The notes beneath the pieces are model-generated. The model saw only the letters and a list, made by a program, of their open reading frames with translations. It was not told where the DNA came from and made no database searches. The translations under genes were made by a program, and so were the position numbers. From contig OZ024826.1 in NCBI GenBank assembly GCA_964016985.1, positions 62,626,910 to 62,690,909 of the forward strand: a stretch of DNA of 64,000 bases, in the 5' to 3' direction. Below, piece by piece: positions 33,577 to 46,619 of this stretch. The DNA comes from Anodontia alba (Eukaryota > Mollusca > Bivalvia > Lucinida > Lucinidae). Position 1 is the first letter of the stretch. Every line of letters starts with the position of its first letter.

Positions 33577-34800
33577 TCTTTAATTTTATCATTTGAATAT
33601 TTTCTTGATTGTTATTGTGTACATGTGGTAGTTTGCATCTGGATAAGTAGTGAGAGTGTTGATTGAAGATGGCTTAAGTAGAATAGAAACACTAACTTTA
33701 TATCCAGGATTATTTAAATCTCCGTCAAAGGCTTCGAGTAGGCATAGAATGGTATTTTGCAGCTAACGATGAATAGCAATAATAAGACAGGGCTTCCATT
33801 AACTTTCAGACTCAGGAAGTCCCAGATTTCCTACCCCTCAGAATTGGAAGTCCCACGGGAAAATCTAGGACGTCCCACTTTTTTTCCTTGCTACGACAGT
33901 CTGCCCTTTGTTTAGCAGAACATAGGTTCTCATTTCAGTCTCACACAGAATCATCATGATCCATACTTTTTCAGATGTGTTTTAAAAACGTCCTTATCGC
34001 TCATTAAAATTCGATCGCATCTTTTTGGAAAGTCTATACTTGTATGTCGGACCGTAGAGAAAGCATCCATTCGTTTCAAAGCCAAGAGAAAGAAAAAAGA
34101 AAATAAAATACATGAGAGAAAAGGCCCAAAATATGTTTTCTTAAAAATGAACTATGCTGAAATTATTTCGCAGTCATGTATATAATGAAATATTTGTTTG
34201 GTTTGAAGCTGATCAACACGTGCGAACGAGTTGCGTCCTTCAGAAAATTGCGGGAAAACGGCACTGACGTGCAAAAACAAACAGATAAAGGGCAACTCTT
34301 GATGAAATACCAACACCAATATATTCTTTGGTGGAGAAAAGCAAGCAAAACCATCGCAGATCGCCTAAATTTTAGATTCACTTTGCATCTTTTCCGCGCT
34401 GGTAAACAGCGCAACCGGAATGAGGCTACGCATTTAGAAACAGTTTTTCCGAAAATGTTGCCGAAAAATATGTTTTCTTTCCATTTGAAAAATTGCTTTT
34501 GTTGTCATAGCATCGTAGGAAACATAAACCTAAGCTTCTAAAGTCGAAAAGATTTCAATGATTGTTATTTTATTTATAGCATTTAACTTGGTAACTCCCG
34601 GAAGAGTTGAGGTGTTTTCAGATGACACAGGCTCTTAGAAAAATAATAATTTAAGATTTTAACACATGAATATTAAAAAAAATAATGATTTCATATAATT
34701 TTATCATTTTCTTCCAAAAATCATTTGTGCCAACGCTTTTTTGACGCTTATTACTGGTTCTGAATTTATCTATCTAGAGAAGGAAAATCTATGAAACAGT
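33577..34800 (+). other. No supported gene; one unrecognised 121-residue open frame (34,176-34,541)
   Basis: The frame at 34,176 is Lys/Arg-rich with no family resemblance that I can see, and a minus-strand frame overlaps it. A TTTCGCAG precedes it, so an exon is possible but weak. GAAGTCCCA motifs recur near 33,820-33,870. The remainder is A/T-rich. Confidence 0.25.
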
Positions 34801-34802
34801 AT

Positions 34803-35165
34803 TAGGGCCACATATATTTTTATTTCTGTTGATAAGTATCTCGAAATTTCGACTTACTATTTCGAAATTTCGAAATTTCGACATAATAACTTGAAATTTT
34901 GACTTTTGAAATTTCGACTTAGTATCTTGAAATTTCAACTTATTATCTCGAAATTTTGACATAAGATCTCGAAATTTCGACTTATTATGTCGAAATTTCG
35001 ACAAATTAATAACTTAATAACTCGAAATTTCGACTTAATAACTCGAAATTTCGACTTAATATCTTGAAATTTCGACTTATTATCCTGATATTTCAACATA
35101 AGTTCTCTTGAATAGAATTCACACCTGGTAATCTCGAAAGGGGTAGCCGCTGGTTACACACTCAA
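34803..35165 (-). repeat. CGAAATTTCG minisatellite element (copy 1)
   Basis: A run of CGAAATTTCGACTTATTAT-type units of about 19-21 bp is bracketed by AGGGCCACATA on the left and CTCGAAAGGGGTAGCCGCTG on the right. The reversed version is at 46,620-47,048 with the same brackets, so this is a dispersed element with a palindromic minisatellite core. Confidence 0.75.
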
Positions 35166-35740
35166 AATCTTTAAGCGAGCTTCCGGCCATGACCTACGAG
35201 ACATCCAAATGTCAACAAACGGATACATTCTCCCGATTCATTAATTTTTAGTAAATTTCATAGACATATTTTGAATCAAAGCGCTGTAGGCGCTGGTGGC
35301 CTGGGCATCAGAAGGCCCAGGGGCTTCAAAGCTCACCAGATTTGAAAACGTGAAACTGCATGTTCATGTTGTCCTACAAAGGTTTGTGTAGACAAGATAC
35401 CCAGTTTAATTTGCATCTATATTGAAACAAGATTGAATATTTGCATGCAATGACAAATTGACTAGAGATCCATTTGAAAGCCTGTAAAATATACAAAAAA
35501 AAAAAAAAAAAAAAAACTAGAAAAGTGTTCACAGTACACGGATGTCCCCGCTTTGGGGTCTATAAAACTGTGCAAACCTTGCCAAATTAGCCTACCTCAA
35601 TGTGGGAGCATCTGTGTACTTTGGACACATTTCTAGTTAATGAAGAATCCAAAATAATGAGAAATGTAAAGTCCTTTGCCTGCAAGGTCAGTAACTCTTA
35701 AACCATGAGACTACGAAACTCAATTATGTGTTCTCTAGTA
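35166..35740 (+). other. Gene-free flank; contains poly-A and one 113-bp repeat unit
   Basis: A poly-A run lies at 35,495-35,516. From about 35,631 the sequence matches the tandem units at 46,057-46,360 (TTTGCCTGCAAGG, ACTCTTAAACCAT, ending TTCTCTAGTA). T2 copy A begins right after. Confidence 0.6.
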
Positions 35741-35801
35741 CAGTACAGGTATCACGATGGTTATATCGTTCGCTCTCATGCACGATCGCGAAAAAGATTA
35801 A

Positions 35802-35862
35802 ATCCCACGCTATCCCTGTGCTTATCCCACGCTAAACCCGCGCTAAACCCACGCTAAATCTG
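35802..35862 (-). repeat. 11-bp phased GCGTGGG repeats in T2 arm
   Basis: Successive TCCCACGCTA/ACCCGCGCTA/ACCCACGCTA units occur at 11-bp steps, the complement of AGCGTGGGTTT units. Copy B has them at 63,169-63,225, and the other arm has a set at 56,179-56,222. Confidence 0.75.
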
Positions 35863-35959
35863 CGATCAGCTCGCGCTGGGATATCATGTAGCGTGAAAAC
35901 GATCACGCTCGCGCTAGCTTCCACTCTTATCCAGGCTCACCTTATGCAAGCTCAGGTAA

Positions 35960-38446
35960 ACAAGAGGCCCACGGGCCACGGCTCGCTCACCTGAGTGACA
36001 TAACCATTGCAGATATGCAGATGTTATGCAACGTTTTTCCAATCCTATCATCACAATGGTCAATGCGAAATTTAGGGGAAATTGGCTGTGGTTTCTGAAG
36101 AATCATGATTTTATACATGTAAACAGCACAGTGGCAGGGAAATATAATAAATATAAACAAGATGACGGCCATCTTAGATTTCCAATCAGAACAATTTTAA
36201 CTACTGTTGATCTACAAGTCACTTCGATACATGGCCCATACAAATGCATGGGGAAGCAAATTTGACCTTGGAGGTAAAAAGGTGAAATGTCAACATAGAA
36301 CCATCATTTTAGCAATTAGTAGATCTCCTGTCCCCCATAATTTGTGCAAAGATTAGGGCCCAGGGCTTATTTGGTTCTGGAGAAGAAGATTTTTAAAGGT
36401 TTTTACCATATATGGGCATGGCAGCCATTTTGATCAATGGACCATGCCCATTTTAGCAATCTTTCATTCTCCTGCCCAAGGAGGCTCCGCATGAAATTTG
36501 AGCAACACTGGCCCAGAGGCTTCAGAGGAAAAATCATTTGAAATAATTAACATTTTTTCCATACAAATGTATGGGGCCCATACAAATGCATACAGAAGCA
36601 AACTTGACCTCGTCGTAAAAAGGTCAAATGCCAATGTATGACAATTATTTTAGCAACTTTGGCAGACCTCCCGTTCCCGATGATATATGCAAAGATTCAG
36701 CCACAAGGCATCCTCGGTTTTGGAGAAGAAGATTTTTAAAGGTTTTTTCCCATACAAAGGCATAGGGAAGCAAACTTGACCTTGCCGTTTGTTTGTGTTG
36801 AGGTTTTACGGCCCAGTCAACCCAATAGGGTCATGTCGAGCGCGGTCAGTTTACCTAACCACACATTTACTGGGCAGGCTTAGTCCTCTAAGCGGTTAAC
36901 CAGTATTGTGCACATTCTTTCGCCAGAAACTGACAACTGCCCTTCTTGAATCAGCGGAAGGGAGAGAATGACCGTAGAAAATATTTCATGATCAATCTCA
37001 ACGAAAGAATGTTGCCGACCTCGGCGGGGGTTGAACCCGCGACCTCCTGGTCTCCAGTCGGACGGCGCATCCAACTGAGCCACCGAGGCCGGCGTGACCT
37101 TGCCGTAAAAAGGTCAAATTCCAATGTACTACCATTATTTTAGCAACTTTGGTAGACCCCCCGTCCCCAATGATTTAAGCAAAGATTCAGCCCTAAGTCA
37201 TCCTAGGTTCTGGAGAAGAAGATTTTTAAAGGTTTTTACCATATATGGGCATGGCGGCCATCTTGGTCAACGCACCGCGACCATTTTAGCAATCTTTCAT
37301 ACCCTCAACCTAAGGAGGCTCCATATGAAATTTGAGCAAAACTGGCCCAGAGGCTCCAGAGGAGAAGTCGTTTGAAATTCTGAACATTTTTCCCATACAA
37401 ATGCATAAGGAAGCAAAATTGACCTTACCGTAAAAAGGTCAAATGTCAATGTACGACCATTATTTTAGCAACTTTGGTAGACCTCCCGTTTCCGATGATA
37501 TATGCAAAGATTCAGCCACAAGGCATCTTCGGTTTTGGGGAAGAAGATTTTTAAAGGTTTTTTCCCATACAAATGCGTAGGGAAGCAAACTTGACCTTGC
37601 CGTAAAAAAGTCAAATGTCAATATACGACCTTTATTTAAGCAATTTTGGTAGACCCCCCGTCCCCAATGATTAGGCAAAGATTCATCCCCAAGGCATCGT
37701 CGGTTCTGGAGAAGAAGATTTTTAAAGGTTTTTACTATATATGGGCATGGCGGTCATCTTGGTCAATGCACCGCGACCATTTTAGCAATCTTTCATACCC
37801 CCAATCTAAGGAGGCTCCATATGAAATTTGAGCAAAATTAGCTCAGAGGCTCCAGAGGAGAAGTTGTTTGCAATTCTGAACATTTTTCCCATACAAATGC
37901 ACAAGGAAGCAAAATTGACCTTACCCTAAAAAGGTCAAATGTCAATGTACGACCATTATTTTAGCAACTTTGGTAGACCTCCCGTTTCCGATGATATATG
38001 CAAAGATTCAGCCATAAGGCAGCCTCGGTTTTGGAGAAGAAGATTTTTAAAGATTTTTCCCATACAAATGCATAGGGAAGCAAAATTGACTTTGCCGTAA
38101 AAAGGTCAAATGTCAATATATGACCTTTATTTTAGCAATTTTGGTAGACCTCCCGTCCCCGATGACTTATGCAAAGATTCAGCCCCAAGGCATCCTCGGT
38201 TCTGGAGAAGAAGATTTTTAAAGATTTTTACCATATATGGGCATGACGGCCATCTTGGTCAATGGATCGCGACCATTTTAGCAATTTTTCATTCCCCCAA
38301 TCTAAGGAGGCTCCATATGAAATTTGAGCAAAATTGGCTCAAGGGCTGCAGAGGAGAAGTCGTTTGAAAATGTTAACGGACAGACGCACGGACGGACGGA
38401 CGAAGTGATCACAATAGCTCATCCTGAGCATAGCTCAGGTGAGCTA
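35960..38446 (+). mobile_element. Helentron-like element H1 in T2 copy A
   Basis: It starts ACAAGAGGCCCACGGGCCAC and ends AGCTCAGGTGAGCTA. The subterminal pair GCTCACCTGAG / CTCAGGTGAGC is a perfect inverted 11-mer. Copy B shows the empty site (A-run at 63,073-63,078), with no target duplication. The core has a composite unit of about 495 bp (AAGGAGGCTCCATATGAAAT at 37,316, 37,810 and 38,306). It is interrupted by a SINE at 36,788. Confidence 0.85.
36788..37094 (-). mobile_element. Full-length tRNA-derived SINE with 11-bp target duplication
   Basis: The minus strand reads GCCTCGGTGGCTCAGTTGGA, then GGGTTCAACCCCCGCC (internal pol III boxes), then a 200-bp body and an ACAAACAAA tail. TGACCTTGCCG is duplicated at 36,777-36,787 and 37,095-37,105. 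This is the best reference copy in the window. Confidence 0.95.
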
Positions 38447-38486
38447 AAAATGCTCGAGTTATCTGAACGTAAAATTTTGAATATAA

Positions 38487-40298
38487 ACAAGAGGCCCATG
38501 GGCCACGATTCGCTCACCTGAGTGACATAGCCACTGCAGACATGCAGATGTTATGCAACATTTTTCCAATCCTATCATCGCAACTAATGAAAATATCATC
38601 ATTTGAGCAGTTCTTAGTTTTGAAGAAGAATATATGGGCCTGACAGTCAATGGAGCATGATCATTTGAATAAACTATCAATCACATTTCAACAGAAGGAT
38701 CAATGTGAAATTTGGTGGAAATTGGCTAAGTGGTTTCTGAAGAATCATGATTTTATACATGTAAACAGCACAGTGCCAGGGAAATATTATAAATATAAAT
38801 CAGATGATGGCCATCTTAGATTTCCAATCAGAACAATTTTAACTACTGTTGATCTACAAGTCACTTCGATACTTTCAATATAAATGTATATGGCCCATAC
38901 AAATGGGGAAGCAAATTTGACCTTGGAGGTAAAAAGGTCAAATGTCAACACAGAATCATCATTTTAGCAATTTTGGTAGACCTCCTATCCCCCATAATTT
39001 GTGCAAAGATTAGGACCCAGGGCTTATTTGGGTATGGAGAAAAAGATTTTTAAAGGTTTTTACCATATATGGGCATGGCAGCCATTTTGATCAATGGACC
39101 ATACCCATTTTAGCAATCTTTCATTCTTCTGCCCATGGAGGTTCCGCATGAAATTTGAGCAACACTGGCCCGGAGGTGTCAGAGGAAAAGCCATTTGAAA
39201 TTATCAACATTTTTTCCATACAAATGTATGGGGCCCATACAAATGCATACAGAAGCAAACTTGACCTCGCCGTAAAAATATTAAATGTCAATGTATGACA
39301 ATTATTTTAGCAACTTTGGTAGACCGCCCGTTCCAGATGATATATGCAAAGATTCAGCCACAAGCCATCCTCGGTTTTGGAGAATAAGATTTTTAAATGC
39401 TTTTTCCCATACAAATGCATAAGGAAGCAAATTTGACCTTGCTGTAAAAAGGTCAAATGTCAATGTATGACCATTATTTTAGTAACTTTGGTAGACCCCC
39501 TGTCCCCGATGATTTATGCAAATATTCAGCCCCAAAGCATCCTCCATCCTAGAGAAGAAGATTTTTAACGGTTTTTACCATATATGGGCATGGCGGCCAT
39601 CTTGGTCAACGAACGGTGACCATTTTAGCAATCTTTTGTTCCCCCTACCTAAGGAGGCTCCATATGAAATTTGAGCAAAATTGGCCCAGAGGCTCCAGAG
39701 GAGAAGTTGTTTGAAATTCTAAACATTTTTCCCATACAAATGCATAAGGAAGCAAAATTGACCTTACCGTAAAAAGGTCAAATGTCAATGTACGACCATT
39801 ATTTTAGCAATTTTGGTAGCCCTCCTGTTCCCAAAGATATATGCAGAGATTCAGCCATAAGGCATGCTCGGTTTTGGAGAAGAAGATTTTTAAAGGTTTT
39901 TCCCATACAAATGCATAGGGAAGCAAACTTGACCTTGCCGTAAAAAGGTCAAACGTCAACGTACTACAATTCTTTTAGCAATTTTGGTAGACCTCCCGTT
40001 CCTACTGATTCCTGCAAAGGTTCAGCCCCAAGGCATTCTCGGTTCTGGAGGAGAAGGTTTTTAAAGGTTTTTACCATATATGGGCGTGGCGGCCATCTTG
40101 GTCAACGGACCGCGACCATTTTAGCAATTTTTCGTTCCCCCACCCTAAGGAGGCTCCACAGAAATTTGAGCAAAATTGGCTCAGCGGCTTCAGAGGAGAA
40201 GTCGTTTGAAAATGTTAACGGATGGACGCACGGACAGACGGACCGATGGACGAAAAGTGATCACAATAGCTCATCCTGAGCAGAGCTCAGGTGAGCTA
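38487..40298 (+). mobile_element. Helentron-like element H2 in T2 copy A
   Basis: Same ends as H1 (ACAAGAGGCCCATGGGCC ... CAGGTGAGCTA). Only about 40 bp of T2 separates it from H1. Copy B has the empty site near 63,033-63,037. The core shares the composite unit of about 495 bp with H1 (AGGAGGCTCCATATGAAATT at 39,654). Confidence 0.85.
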
Positions 40299-41390
40299 AA
40301 AAGTGTATGAACATTTCTCCTAACATACATGTACAACAAAATAGAATAACCATTTATAATTGACTTATTATGTTTAGTTCAGAACACAAATAAACTACAA
40401 AGTAATGTGTGATTTTGTAGTGTTTTAATTTTATTCTTCCCAAAAGCGAAGCCCCAAAACAATCTGCACAATCTGGCCAGGGTCTTCGTTGTTCGCCTTA
40501 CATATTCTACACGGTCCCTAGAAGAATCTTAGCAGAATGTACAGATGCCGACAATCACATTTTCCCCAAAACAAATTCTATATTCAGGCTGGCCCATTTT
40601 TCCCGTGTCACTTTAGCAGCAGAAATGTCCCTTTTCAAACCATCTTATTGCTTTTTTTACCAATTTATCATGCTTCTCTTCCTAAGTCGGAAATTCCCGC
40701 CTTTCACTCATTATTTTCAAGGTTAGCACGTGCTGCTGCTGCCAAGAAAACTGCTTGAACCCCTGGAGCGCTGCTGAAAATTTTAGAGCAGATGCCGATC
40801 TGTTTTCAGTATTTTACAGCAAAAAGGCTGAACTTTCATGTGAATCGTCTGCCCAGCAAACGGTTCACATGTAATGTCACGCCTTATTTGCCCCGTTATT
40901 TGCACTGGAAAATAAAGAAAAAAATATGAAAATGCCATCTGCTGAATGTGCTGAGCGCTTCAAGGATTAAGGGAGGCCTTAAGGAGTATGGATACATTTC
41001 ATTTGACACGGGAGGCAGAAACGGACAGGCTGAAATGTATCTACACTTCTCAGATCGATGCCTGGGCCGTTGATCATGATGACTGGACCAGGGTTAGGGC
41101 TGTCCATTTAAATCACCACTTAATGATGCTGGTGATTTGGTGTCTTATGTCTCTTTCAACATAAATTATTTAAGTCGTATAAAGGTTATAGAATGCAGTG
41201 TCTGATCAGGGTCTTCACTATTTGCAAAAAAACAGTTTATCCATTTTTCTCTAGCAATACCTAAATCTCATAGCCGGATGCATCTGGAATGCTCTTTCTC
41301 TTTATCCTCATGCAAATATGATATGCCTCCTTTCGAACTATAAGTTGTTAGCACTGACTTTATTGGAAAGAATGTTATTGCACCGGCGGG
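40299..41390 (-). other. T2-specific segment, non-coding
   Basis: This segment is matched in reverse by 60,370-61,060 plus 62,611-63,030 of copy B. It contains CTGGCCAGGGTCTTCG and GTCTGATCAGGGTCTTCAC motifs and the CAGCAAACGGTTCACATG module. No protein domain; the 73-residue frame at 40,537 is not conserved in copy B. Confidence 0.6.
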
Positions 41391-43850
41391 AATGGAACGC
41401 GAGACCTGATCGCGGATTTGATCCCTACAGATTGTAGCGATTTATTAGTAAACATACATGTATTTACTATGGTCATTCGCTCCTTCTACTGCTTCAAGAT
41501 TGGCAGTTACAAGTTTCTGACGGAAGGGTGTTCAGTGTACTGGTGAACCGCTTATGTAATAAGCATGTCCCCTCTTCATCCCACTTCGCATGGGTCCCAA
41601 CTCGTAAAGCAATTGCAGGTAGCTCCCGCTCCCTTTAGTCAATTGCAGTTAGCTCCCTTAAAACAGTAAAACCTGCAGTGTGAGGACTTTATCCGGCATT
41701 TATCAGGGTACAAATAAATATTATGTTATGTTATTCGCTTACAGTACATGTATATACATTTAGAACATTATATTTAAAGGCTTACAGAGTACTCTTCAGA
41801 ACTTTCGTTCTCATGTAAAGAGTTCTGTTTTTGTGTCTTCAGCATCCAATATGCAAAACCAAGACCTCAATTTATTTAACGAGTAAAACAGACGCCCATA
41901 CAAACCTAGCATCGGCGGGGAAGCGTCTTCAAAATGATATATATTATATCCCCTTGCGGACATTCTAGGCAGAGTCTTCCTGGGTAGAAACCAATACTAA
42001 GTTTTGAAGATAAAGTGTCCTGCTCAAGGACACAACACTTGGTGCTCCCGGGTATCGAACACGAAACTTCTAGATTACCACTTAGGGCTAATTCAATAGA
42101 CGACAAATTCGTTATTTTTTATTTCCCAGAAAACAGCAGATTTGACATTTCATGCAGTAGAAAACAGGATTTGACATTTCATGCAATGGAGACAATTTGC
42201 GTGAAATGTCAAACTGAAGAATGAGAAAAATATTTCAAAATGCCTGTTGAAAATTTTACTCAGAGTGCTGCGTTAAGGTTTGCACAAACAAACGTGCGTG
42301 AGTGTGTGTATGGCAAAACCAAAAATAAAATTTGTACGAAGAGTCAGATCAGCCTGCACACTCTGAGCCTGCACATCAGTAGTCTGATCAGAGCCTTTGC
42401 TAATCAGATGTACCTCCTGTAATTTCTGGATGTAACAAAACATCTTATGCGACAAGCGAATACTCGGGTGAGTCTGCGCAACTGCACATTCTGATCAGAG
42501 CATTCGCTGATCGTATTTACCTTCGATAGCCGAGCTGTCCAAAGCGGGATCAACAGTGCGACTGCAATAGCACATTCTGATCAGATCCTTCGATGATCAT
42601 ACAGTATGCACCTTCTGTGGACTCCGGGCTATCCAAGAAGCTTGCTTTATATAGTGGGTCGATGCACAGACTGACCTGAGTCTTTGCTGGTCGTACATAC
42701 ATTGTAGTATTGTAGGTTTTGTCTGGCGCGGGCTCATATTCAATGTACGTACATTGTAAATTATACTTCAGGCATGATATTATTAAACCTTGTACCGACG
42801 TAGACGGCCCAGTCAACACTATTTCGGTCTTGTCGAGCCCGCACACATTTCCGGGGCAGGCAGACATTAGCTGTTAATCATTTCAGCAGAAACTGACAAC
42901 TGCCCTTCTTTTCTTTCATATACTTTGACCAGTGAGCCTACTTTTGGAGTCATGGCCCTTTGAACATCGAAAATATCATAGTGATTTCTGTAATATATTT
43001 GTGTTCGCTCTGTAACTTGAAAATAATTCAAGATATTTTCTTGAAACTTTATTAATTTATTAACAGAGTTATGACACTTGATGTTAGTGCAGTGGCGGGG
43101 CATGGTGCAATGTCTGCGACCCATTTATTAGATATTTAACAGTATGACATATTAGGAAAGGGTGCCTCGATGGTGTAGTGGTAAAGCTGCTCACCTTGTA
43201 ACCCAAGCAGGGGTCATGAGTTCAATCCCAGGCTTCTTCAGTCTTTCATATGAGACTAAGGCCCCCATCTCTCCATGACCTAACTGTTAGTTGGACGTAA
43301 AACGCTCACTCACTCATTTGAATTGTCATTAGCTTCTCCACACCCCCCCCCCCTCCCTTGTGTGCGTAAAGTGTGTTTTATGTGACAAACACCCTTTTCA
43401 CATGGGCTGTCTTATTGATTCAGTGCCTCTTTGATATCAGAAGCGCCCCTTTAAGTAAATTTATATTGACACCTGCGGTTGCTGCACCTGAGTAAGAATT
43501 TCCCGGTCTTTTACCACAGTACATCATTTATATTAAGTGCGTGCGGTTATTGCACGAGAAAAGGTAATTACAGGAATACCAAACACAAATACGTAATCCA
43601 TCGATTGGGGGCAGATCTTTGATTCTCTTTGTGATTTTTGTGTGCTCGTTTTGTTTTCTATGGCACATTAAGTAAAAATGACCATGCCGGACACTTGTGT
43701 GGCCGGACCAGACTGAGCCACAGAATCCGGTAATTTTGCATATGGAGCTTTATTGAGGCCCATGTTACGTCCTCGAACAGTGAGTGGGGCTACACGGGGC
43801 TTTCTGTGAGACAATGGAACACCGAGTTATATTTAGAGAACAAGGCAATG
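41390..43850 (-). mobile_element. T1-like core captured in T2 copy A
   Basis: Collinear with T1 copy 3 from 30,240 to 32,540: SINE-like module 41,400-41,570, A/T tract, GATCAG block, second SINE-like module 43,160-43,322, the inner T1 TIR end CAGAAGCGCCCCTTTAAG followed by TA near 43,455, and part of the T1 left arm (GAACAGTGAGTGGGGCTAC). The T1 termini themselves are absent. Confidence 0.75.
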
Positions 43851-44039
43851 GTCACACGACTTACCGCAACCACCGAAATACCGGAAGACCCATGAAAAAT
43901 ACAGGAATACCTGTGAAAAACACCTTCTGAAGACACCAATACTGGCTTTAATTAAGAAACGCATACACTCAGAGGATGATCTTGAAAAGCCCAGAGGCCA
44001 AAGAAGCTCATACAAACAGCGAAGACTGATTCGCAGGTT

Positions 44040-45185
44040 GATCTTAGTATTCACTGGTCGCACAGGTCTCATTGTCCTAAAAGTGTTTTCCAAATTGTCA
44101 TGATTCCTGTTCCCCCAAATTAGTTTCATTCCCTTGTTCTCTGCGGCATCTAATCTGGGTCTGCACTATTTGCATAGGCCTATCTGTCCCAATACTTAGG
44201 TTCTTTATATTTTTAATAGGTGCCAGTTTTGTATGCATTTCTGACGAGAAAAGGCTCTATAAATTAAGTTTGTTTTTCTCCCGAAGCGGTTTCTCGCCAC
44301 GACTTCACGTGACGTTACCGCTGCGAGCACGTGGTTTCTTCATGCGGGGCAAGGGAAAGAATGTTGCTTTGTGACTGTTGCATTTTCTGGGTATTTTAAT
44401 AATCCTAATGTTCTCAATATATAGATGATGTAAAAGAATAACAGAGCCAATATTTATTTATACCCTGGTAAATGCGGGGTAAGGCCCTCACTCTAGGTTT
44501 TACTGTTTAAAGGGAGCTAATTGCGTATGCCTTGATAATGAACTTTACAAGTCGAACACAGCATTTTTTTTATGAATCAGGGGTGGATCCAGGACGATTT
44601 CTGAAGTGGTTCAATTTGATCGAATTTCCGTACTTTACGTATTTGGACAGACATGCCTGAGCAAACAGTGTAGACCCAGATCAGACGCCACAGAACGCAT
44701 TTAAACCTTCACCGAAACGGTGATGTATTTAACCAGAGATTTGTAATCTCTTCAAGAACTGAAGTTTACATGCCTGTTTGTCACCACAACCGGCAAAATC
44801 TGACCGCCCTTACACCGGAAGATGATCTGAGTCTTCACTGGTCGCACGTCTTATGTCCTAAAAGTGTTTCCAAATTTCCATGTTCCCTGTTCCCCCTCAC
44901 TAGTTCCATTCCCCTTTTCTCTGCGGCGTCTGATCTGTGCCTACAGTTTGCATAGGCCTATCTGTCCCAATACTTAGGTTCTACTTTTAATACATGCCAG
45001 TTTCATATGCAGTACTGACGAAAAAAAATCTCTATACTTTTAACGAACATAAGCATGTTTTTCTCTAAGCGGTATCCGCCACAATTTCTCGTGACGTTAC
45101 CATTACGAGCACGCGGGTTCTTCATGCGGGGCAAGGGAATGTGACCGTTGCATCTTCTGGGTATCTCCACTTGTATTTTTGTAAT
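44040..45185 (-). repeat. Direct duplication of about 370 bp within T2
   Basis: The block 44,040-44,410 recurs at 44,820-45,185: both have CACTGGTCGCA, TTGCATAGGCCTATCTGTCC, GTGACGTTACC and TTCTTCATGCGGGGCAAGGG. Copy B has the same pair reversed at 57,000-57,380 and 57,790-58,160, so the duplication is older than both copies. Confidence 0.75.
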
Positions 45186-46056
45186 CTATACTGGAAATGC
45201 GAACGTCCCAGAATTGTGTGTCGTCGCCCGGTGGCGTATCATTGCAACTTTGGTAAATATTTTAAGAGAAACTAATATTTAGGGACACGAAATGCGGCGA
45301 TTGGGAAAACTCATTTGGTACAATGAGACCTTTGCGACTCAGATCAACTTACGCATCCGCATGAGAATGGACGATATAACCATATAAACTATATGATGGA
45401 AAAATAAATAAATAAAAATCGGACAGGTATTTCGTCAAATTACACCAAGGAACTCCGCTTAAGGTTGGACTGTACATGTTGGTCGCATATGCAATAACTC
45501 ATCTAAACCGCTAACAAAAAAAAAAAATAAAATAAAAAAAAAATAAAAATTTATTGCCCGATTGTGAAATACTTCCCCGACTGGACATTAATTAAGTTGA
45601 AGGGGAATCCCAATTTCCCGACAGACAATTTGTATTTGTCGCGTAAGCATGGAGATCACAAATAAGCCAAATGGTATAACACAAGGAAGACTCGGCTCAG
45701 GTTGCGCCAGACCACACATACATGTAGATAATGTGCAATTTTATTTATTGTGCCGTGGTTTTCTGTCAACAAAATAAGAACTTCTTGATCAAAATCTACT
45801 GCAAAAGTACCATGAATCGATCTTTATTCACAGGCTCACCTGTGATAGAAATATTTTACTGCTGTCGTTAATCCTTTCCACGCTTGTCATGCTCGTGCCA
45901 GTAATACGTTTCAAGCTACGATTTATACGTAACCTCACGTTCCATTCTTCACGCTTCGCGCGAAACCCATGCTAAACCCACGCTCATTTCGTGCTAATGA
46001 GCAAAATTTTTATCGTGGAGCGCGAACGATATAACCATCGCGAAACTTGTACTGTA

Positions 46057-46370
46057 AGTGATTTTCAACAAAGAATCCAAAAATAAGGAGAAATATAAGG
46101 CCCTTTGCCTGCAAGGCCGGTAACTCTTAAACCATAAGACTAAGAAACTCAATTTTGTGTTCCCTAGTAAGTGATTTTCAACAAAGAATGCAAACATAAG
46201 GAGAAATATAAGGCCCTTTGCCTGCAAGGCCTATAACTCTTAAACCATAAGACTAAGAAACGGACAGATGGACGCTCAGGCACCTCAGCCTGCAAGGCCT
46301 GGAACTCTAAAACCGTATGTCTGAGAAACTCAATTTTGTGTTCTCTGGAAGCGATTTTAGATTTTAATGC
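46057..46370 (+). repeat. Tandem 113-bp repeat flanking T2 copy A
   Basis: AAGTGATTTTCAACAAAGAAT...CTCAATTTTGTGTTCCCTAG is one unit, repeated imperfectly from 46,170 and in part from about 46,285. It contains the uninterrupted site CCCTAGTAAGTGATTTTC (46,163-46,180), which shows the state before T2 insertion. Confidence 0.85.
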
Positions 46371-46619
46371 AGCAGCGCCAGTTGAGCGTGGAGTTACGCA
46401 GTTGTAATAACATGTACGGGGACTGACTAGTATAGTATAAACATATCTTATTGCTTTTTCTTCAAATAATAGTACAAACAATGGGGTCCCCGGAACAAAT
46501 GCTAAGGAGATTTAACATCTTGTGTATTTCAAAGTAGACGTACGTTGCAGCGCATCTTATTTGATATGTTAAATAAGTATTTCATAATCCAGATAGCTGG
46601 AAATACCTACATTTTGCAT

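Larger units (their letters stand above)
35741..46054 (-). mobile_element. T2 family large TIR element, copy A
   Basis: The left end CAGTACAGGTATCACGATGG at 35,741 and right end ATCGCGAAACTTGTACTG at 46,054 are inverted. The similarity extends through GGTTATATCGTTCGC. TA flanks it at 35,739-35,740 and 46,055-46,056. Without two Helentron-like insertions the unit is about 6 kb. Copy B (56,108-63,284) is the reverse complement with the same internal order. No transposase or other domain is seen. It contains a T1-like core (about 41,390-43,850). Confidence 0.85.

Noticed and set aside
43833..44129. 98-residue frame shared in part with 58,119-58,304
   Set aside because: Lies in the duplicated 370-bp block of T2; similarity is at DNA level and the two copies differ by frame-breaking indels.
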